Assembly (NCBI RefSeq): GCF_011074885.1
Contig: NC_054690.1
Coordinates: 67,001-131,000 of the forward strand
Reading direction: 5' to 3'
DNA from: Brettanomyces bruxellensis
Lineage: Eukaryota > Ascomycota > Pichiomycetes > Pichiales > Pichiaceae
Length of the DNA stretch: 64,000 bases
The notes under the pieces were generated by a model, which was not told the origin of the DNA, did no database searches, and saw nothing but the letters and a program-made list of their open reading frames with translations. A program made the position numbers and the translations under genes. Each line of letters opens with the position of its first letter. The stretch's first letter is position 1. Positions 59,846 to 64,000 of this stretch are shown piece by piece.

Positions 59846-61336
59846 ATGATTCCAAGATCATTATCACGCTTGATTAGAGAAATGTCTACAATATCTCTGA
59901 GAAATTTGAGTCCTCCAATTTGTAGGGGTTCAAAGGTTCTTGACAAGTCGGCTTTTACCGTTAAATTTAAGGTATGGTCCATTCTTTTTAGAGATCCAAA
60001 GCATATCGGACAATTCTTGAAAAAGTTCAATAAGGAATCGATAAGTATACCTAGAATTCCATTTATAGATTGCTTGAATACAAAATCATCAGCAGGTAAA
60101 GAACTTTTATCTTTGGGCGTTAAGAATAAAGCGTTAAAAGTGATAATTTTAACGGACAAGTTGAGTGTCACGGAGAAGGATAAGGAAGAAGAACCAAAGA
60201 GTATAAGGTATACTCCAGAAAAGTTGAATGATGCTTTATCGGAGGAATGCATTGGCTTTATCAAAGATTCTGATGCCATATATCGTATACACGAACTTAC
60301 TTTTGGATACGACTTTTGGAAAGCGGAGGAGATTTTGAAAGCTGTACTACCAGAAAATCTGTTGGATGACGTTCCGACATCTTTCACAAAAGCCGGCCAT
60401 TTGGCACATTTGAACCTTCGCGACGAATATAAGCCGTATGATTCAGTGATAGGGCAGGTGATATTGGATAAAAATCCAACGATTACCACTGTTGTGGACA
60501 AAGTTGATACTGTTGGCAATAAGTTCCGTACATTCAAGATGAAGGTCATTGCTGGAGAACCAAACTTTATGGTCACACAGCGTGAAAGTGGATGTGACTT
60601 TACATTCGACTTCAGTAAAGTTTACTGGAATTCACGTCTTTCAACAGAGCACGGCCGCTTAATTAAAGGATTCAAACCTGGGACGGCGATCTGTGACGTA
60701 ATGGCCGGTGTTGGTCCATTTGCTATACCAGCTGGGAAAAAAGAGTGCTTTGTCTTTGCAAATGACTTGAATCCAGAGAGCTATAAATATTTAAAACAGA
60801 ATATCCAGTCGAACAAGACTTCTAGCAGTGTGATACCATTCAATATGGATGGTGCACAACTGATAAAGGACTCACCCAAGGTGCTTATGGATTATGTCAA
60901 GGAGCACCCCACGATAAGGACGGTTTCACATCCAAATGGACATGCAAAAAGAAGAAAAGTCAGCGAACTTAAGGTGCCACATTTTTTCTCCGAATATGCT
61001 ATGAATCTTCCTGGATCAGCAATTACATTTGTACCAGCATTTGTCGGTCTTTTCTCTCATGCTTTTTCAGGAATGTCAAAGGAAGAAATACAATCGCTCC
61101 CTGACTATAAACTTCCTATAATTCATGTGTATCATTTTGAGAAATTTTCGCCAACTGAAAAGCCAGAACCATCCGAGGAAGAGCTGTTCTCAAGAATTCA
61201 CAAGAAGATATCGAATTATCTTAATTACGACATACCTTTTGAAAAGCTGTCATTTCACTTGGTTAGAAAGGTTGCACCAACCAAACCAATGTACTGTATT
61301 TCATTTGAGCTTCCAGAGGAAGTTGCTTTTGCCTGA
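59846..61336 (+). CDS. TRM5: tRNA (guanine37-N1)-methyltransferase Trm5
   Basis: The 496-residue product is close to S. cerevisiae Trm5 (499). The class I SAM site is DVMAGVGPF (284-292) followed by FANDLNPESYKYL, and the NLPG motif (387-390), which helps catalysis in this family, is present. Trm5 methylates G37 next to the anticodon, preventing frameshifts. Residues 1-12 (MIPRSLSRLIRE) look like a mitochondrial import signal. The first ATG has a poor context (T at -3) and a second in-frame ATG at 59882 has G at -3, so leaky scanning could make a mitochondrial and a cytosolic/nuclear form, as known for the S. cerevisiae enzyme. Confidence 0.94.
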   Translation: MIPRSLSRLIREMSTISLRNLSPPICRGSKVLDKSAFTVKFKVWSILFRDPKHIGQFLKKFNKESISIPRIPFIDCLNTKSSAGKELLSLGVKNKALKVIILTDKLSVTEKDKEEEPKSIRYTPEKLNDALSEECIGFIKDSDAIYRIHELTFGYDFWKAEEILKAVLPENLLDDVPTSFTKAGHLAHLNLRDEYKPYDSVIGQVILDKNPTITTVVDKVDTVGNKFRTFKMKVIAGEPNFMVTQRESGCDFTFDFSKVYWNSRLSTEHGRLIKGFKPGTAICDVMAGVGPFAIPAGKKECFVFANDLNPESYKYLKQNIQSNKTSSSVIPFNMDGAQLIKDSPKVLMDYVKEHPTIRTVSHPNGHAKRRKVSELKVPHFFSEYAMNLPGSAITFVPAFVGLFSHAFSGMSKEEIQSLPDYKLPIIHVYHFEKFSPTEKPEPSEEELFSRIHKKISNYLNYDIPFEKLSFHLVRKVAPTKPMYCISFELPEEVAFA

Positions 61337-61612
61337 TGAAAGATATGCTAGTGTACATCGAAATATAGTGTGTTAAATGTATTATAATCTCCAAATTTAT
61401 AAAATAAAAGAAAAAGAAAGAAAAAAGAGTGCGCGTCACCTGCATTCGTGTATCAAAATATGTGTTCGTGTTAGTGTGAAAAGGTGTGATAAAATCCGGT
61501 TGAAGTATTGGCACAATTACTTCATCCAGAGCGGAAAAGGGCGGAAAAGAAATCAGTAAAAGAAGGAAATGCAACCATTTTAGTGTCTATTAAATTAGCC
61601 ATTATGCTCATA

Positions 61613-63340
61613 TCAAGAACTCATTAGTTCCAAGGCTTTAGATCTCCATCTAAGGGAACTCCAGAACGAACCATAACTCCAGGTTAAATCCTCAGCACCT
61701 TCCAGATAGCCGCTATATTTATTAAATTGTTCACTCATATGACCTTCAGCATCCACATGCTTCCTGATTATAGCCAAAAATGTGTCTGCGTAGTCAATCA
61801 GGGACGCTGTAACGGATTTGAATGCCTGAGAATTGTAAGGAATATGGATCGTTTTGGCTGAGGTTGGAAGCGATGAAATGTAAGCAAACAACTGGGACTG
61901 CTCGGGCTGGATTTCAAGACCCTTTCGAAGTTTGTATAGATTGTATACTAGCTTGTAAATTAACTCTGATGCTGTAGCGGTGGATATAAACCAAGGATTA
62001 CCTTCACTAATCCCGTATCCGTCGTATATATCTTCAGGGTATCGTCCGAGAGCATATCCCGATGAAATTCCAAGTAATTCATGATTGATTGGGTATCTGT
62101 ATTTCATATCATCCATTAATGCGATTAAAGTGTTCATAACAGCAGCATCAGTGATTGGGAATGGAATATAAACAGTGTCTTCGGAGTCATCTATATCATG
62201 AGCTCTGAGAGAGGCTAAAACTGAGGCTATATCTAAACCAGATCTGCGGCCTTGGATAACCAGACTAGGTGTTTCGATAAGGTATGGTATCCGTGATGGT
62301 TTAAATCCGGAGTCGACAGATATGAAAAAGCGGAGACTGTTAAAGGCAATTACCAATTTTTTGTGTAATTCAGAATCCCCGAATCTGTCTGCCAAATTCA
62401 AACCGATCTTTAAGGCTTTAAGCTGCGTCAAACTTGTAAAAAGATGTATTGAATCCACCTCCTCCCAGAGATCAAACCCTGTGCTGCTCCAATATTTAAT
62501 GATGTAACTAAGATCGGGCTTTATAATCTTATCGAAAACAAACTGAGAACCTTGAGACAACAACTCGGGCGTTGTAAAGTTCTTCTGGTATTTATCAAGT
62601 AGATCGATATAGTTAGCAATCGTTATAACTCTAAGACCGGGTCCGTCTCTTTGGGGTCTTCCCCAAGGACCATTAAACGGTGTTGAATCGGGCATGAATT
62701 TTGGCTCACCGAGACCTGCTAGTGTTTTAAACCCCCCGGAAGGATTCGCAAGTCTCTGCAACTTGTAAGAGTTGATAATGTAAGCTTCAATTATAGCTTG
62801 TAAATTATACATGACTGGATCTTCGAACAGATGGTCATCTAAATATTCGACCAAGGAGTTCACGGTGATCGCAGCATCTCTCACCCACTGATAGAAATAA
62901 TTTGGTCTTATTTTCGAAGGTGAGGCAAGAACAGCACCTGGTGCTACACTTTTATCTTGACATTTGGATCCTCCGATATTTTCTAAAATTCTCTCAAAAG
63001 CTCTATCTTTTTGCTCTCCAAGCCACATTTCGAACTCAGTATTGCTAGACTCTACCTTAGACTTAACTCCTTCTGTTATCACCTGCTCAGAATTATCATC
63101 CTGGAAAACAGAACTGAACCAACGATTATTTTTGTCGTGAGACAAAACTTTTGCGAGTTGGAACGGAGAAAGCTTGCCTAAGAGTGCAAGAAATGGCCTT
63201 TCAGCATCTTCATAAGATGTGATAGGTCTAGGCACCTCTGCCAGAATAGCAGACTTCTGGAGGTAGTTCAGAGGTAAAGTTGAAACATCTTGGATCAAAA
63301 GAAAAACTATTGAAAAAAGATAAAACGGTGATATACGCAT
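61613..63340 (-). CDS. Secreted glucoamylase (GH15)
   Basis: The 575-residue product has a signal peptide (about 1-21) and a single GH15 catalytic domain. Family blocks are clear: NYFYQWVRDAAITVNSLVEYL region, GLGEPKFMPDSTPFNGPWGRPQRDGP (in parts), FDLWEEVDSIHLF with the acid-catalyst Glu pair (293-294), NPWFISTATASELIYKL, and SEQFNKYSGYLEGAEDLTWSYGSFW, where the base-catalyst Glu lies in SEQF. It releases glucose from the non-reducing ends of starch or glycogen. There is no starch-binding domain and no Ser/Thr-rich linker, so it resembles the S. cerevisiae Sga1 type (sporulation glycogen breakdown) and Saccharomycopsis-type Glu1 more than the Sta enzymes. Secretion or vacuolar delivery are both possible. 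Confidence 0.92.
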   Translation of the reverse strand: MRISPFYLFSIVFLLIQDVSTLPLNYLQKSAILAEVPRPITSYEDAERPFLALLGKLSPFQLAKVLSHDKNNRWFSSVFQDDNSEQVITEGVKSKVESSNTEFEMWLGEQKDRAFERILENIGGSKCQDKSVAPGAVLASPSKIRPNYFYQWVRDAAITVNSLVEYLDDHLFEDPVMYNLQAIIEAYIINSYKLQRLANPSGGFKTLAGLGEPKFMPDSTPFNGPWGRPQRDGPGLRVITIANYIDLLDKYQKNFTTPELLSQGSQFVFDKIIKPDLSYIIKYWSSTGFDLWEEVDSIHLFTSLTQLKALKIGLNLADRFGDSELHKKLVIAFNSLRFFISVDSGFKPSRIPYLIETPSLVIQGRRSGLDIASVLASLRAHDIDDSEDTVYIPFPITDAAVMNTLIALMDDMKYRYPINHELLGISSGYALGRYPEDIYDGYGISEGNPWFISTATASELIYKLVYNLYKLRKGLEIQPEQSQLFAYISSLPTSAKTIHIPYNSQAFKSVTASLIDYADTFLAIIRKHVDAEGHMSEQFNKYSGYLEGAEDLTWSYGSFWSSLRWRSKALELMSS

Positions 63341-63812
63341 CCTTCAGTATATTGCACTTTATAGATGTGTAAAACCAACGGTCAGTGCAAAATTCGGTTT
63401 GTAAGTGCTTTATAGTAGTTTGTGGATAATCCTTATATTATATATGAAACAAAGAAAAGCCAGATAGACGGTGAAGAAATAGTGGGGTTTAAATTTTTTC
63501 TTACTTAAACATTCTGGATTGATCATTCAAAATTTGGCGTCTAAATCTGGCTTGAAAAAAATGATCCGATAGCAGAACGGCATTAAAAAAAAAAAAAAAA
63601 AATTGTGGGGAATATATAATAATAATCCGATTATGGTACATACAATGACGAAGTAATGTCACATAAATTTATTTTGGGATCAAACATACTCAGACAAACA
63701 CCTTTTCATGACTAAAAAAAAATCAGCGCAAAAAAAAGCATTACCAAATTGAAAAAACAAAAACGTCTATTATGCCATACCAATAAACCGAATACCAAAA
63801 AGAACGCTTTTT
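63341..63812. promoter_or_regulatory. Glucoamylase promoter region
   Basis: About 470 bases upstream of the glucoamylase and after the stop codon of the next gene. It has A-runs near 63586-63601 and 63713-63722 and TATA-like tatatataa near 63613-63621. No gene seen. Confidence 0.45.
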
Positions 63813-64000
63813 TTATTCGACCTCAAATACCCCAATTCGCCCCTTGTATTGTGAACCATCAGAAACCCTATAGTAACCATATCTAGGCATCCCCACGATC
63901 AAGTATCTGTTATTCCCATGCTTGCTTAATGCCAGCGATTTTCCAAATTCCGTGTATCCTATACCGGAAGGCCCAATAGCAATGATGTTATTAGCCACGA
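63813..64000 (-). CDS. C-terminal fragment of FG-GAP beta-propeller-like protein
   Basis: Only the last 62 or so codons are in the window; the frame is open at the edge. The visible part reads IGPSGIGYTEFGKSLALSKHG then YLIVGMPRYGYYRV and KGRIGVFEV. The pattern G-x-x-FG-x-S-L followed by Y-L-I-V-G-x-P and G-x-I-x-V-F is the FG-GAP blade found in integrin alpha chains and GPI-specific phospholipase D. A fungal secreted or GPI-PLD-like protein is likely, but the function cannot be inferred from one blade. Confidence 0.6.
   Translation of the reverse strand, partial: VANNIIAIGPSGIGYTEFGKSLALSKHGNNRYLIVGMPRYGYYRVSDGSQYKGRIGVFEVE

Noticed and set aside
59800..60576. 258-codon antisense frame over TRM5
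   Set aside because: TRM5 has all its family motifs in the sense frame, and the antisense frame has no recognisable domain.

Overview
The window is nuclear chromosomal DNA of a budding yeast (Saccharomycotina). The genes are close together and mostly intronless. The three introns I found have GTAAGT or GTAGGT donors and TACTAAC branch sites. The best matches are S. cerevisiae-type cell-wall, secretory, mitochondrial and nuclear-transport genes. A CTG codon (45413-45415, minus strand) falls at the conserved Leu of the NALGQ segment of the importin gene, so CTG appears to mean leucine and the CTG-Ser clade is unlikely. A UBE2W-type E2 and an endogenous glucoamylase would fit a Pichiaceae-like yeast (Brettanomyces, Ogataea or Pichia), but I cannot name the species. 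I saw no tRNA, rRNA, transposon, LTR or CRISPR.

Layout. 0-13 kb: a TAG1-like vacuolar protein, the STE23 insulysin, a UBE2W-like E2, the CCW14 wall protein, a coiled-coil protein and SRP21. 13-16 kb: a mitochondrial PPR gene split by one frameshift. 16-24 kb: two KRE2/MNT1-family mannosyltransferases, GPI17 and the mitochondrial ribosomal protein MRPL1. 25-32 kb: a pyridoxine-dehydrogenase-like aldo-keto reductase, two tiny spliced genes that a simple ORF scan would miss (TOM6 and a PMP3-like proteolipid), MET1 and ETT1. 32-36 kb: a 3.9 kb stretch with no convincing gene, lying upstream of the Cdc25 phosphatase MIH1. 38-48 kb: IMP2, spliced CCS1, an unknown membrane protein, a BAP31/YET protein, the importin PSE1 and the G-patch protein PXR1. 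48-60 kb: two tandem GAS glucanosyltransferases followed by a 1,3-beta-glucan synthase (FKS). 60-64 kb: TRM5, a glucoamylase and the 3' end of an FG-GAP protein.

Functional themes. Cell-wall and GPI-anchor genes are strikingly frequent: CCW14, two mannosyltransferases, GPI17, two GAS genes and FKS. FKS makes 1,3-beta-glucan, GAS enzymes elongate and branch it, GPI17 belongs to the transamidase that anchors GAS and CCW14 products, and KRE2-type enzymes mannosylate them. Mitochondrial genes (TOM6, IMP2, MRPL1, the PPR gene, and probably a mitochondrial form of TRM5) form a second group. Apart from the GAS-GAS-FKS block I see no sign of co-regulation by position. No radically new system was recognised. 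The most useful results are the hidden spliced genes, the frameshifted PPR gene, the glucan cluster, the unusual MIH1 locus and the variant residues in FKS and CCW14.
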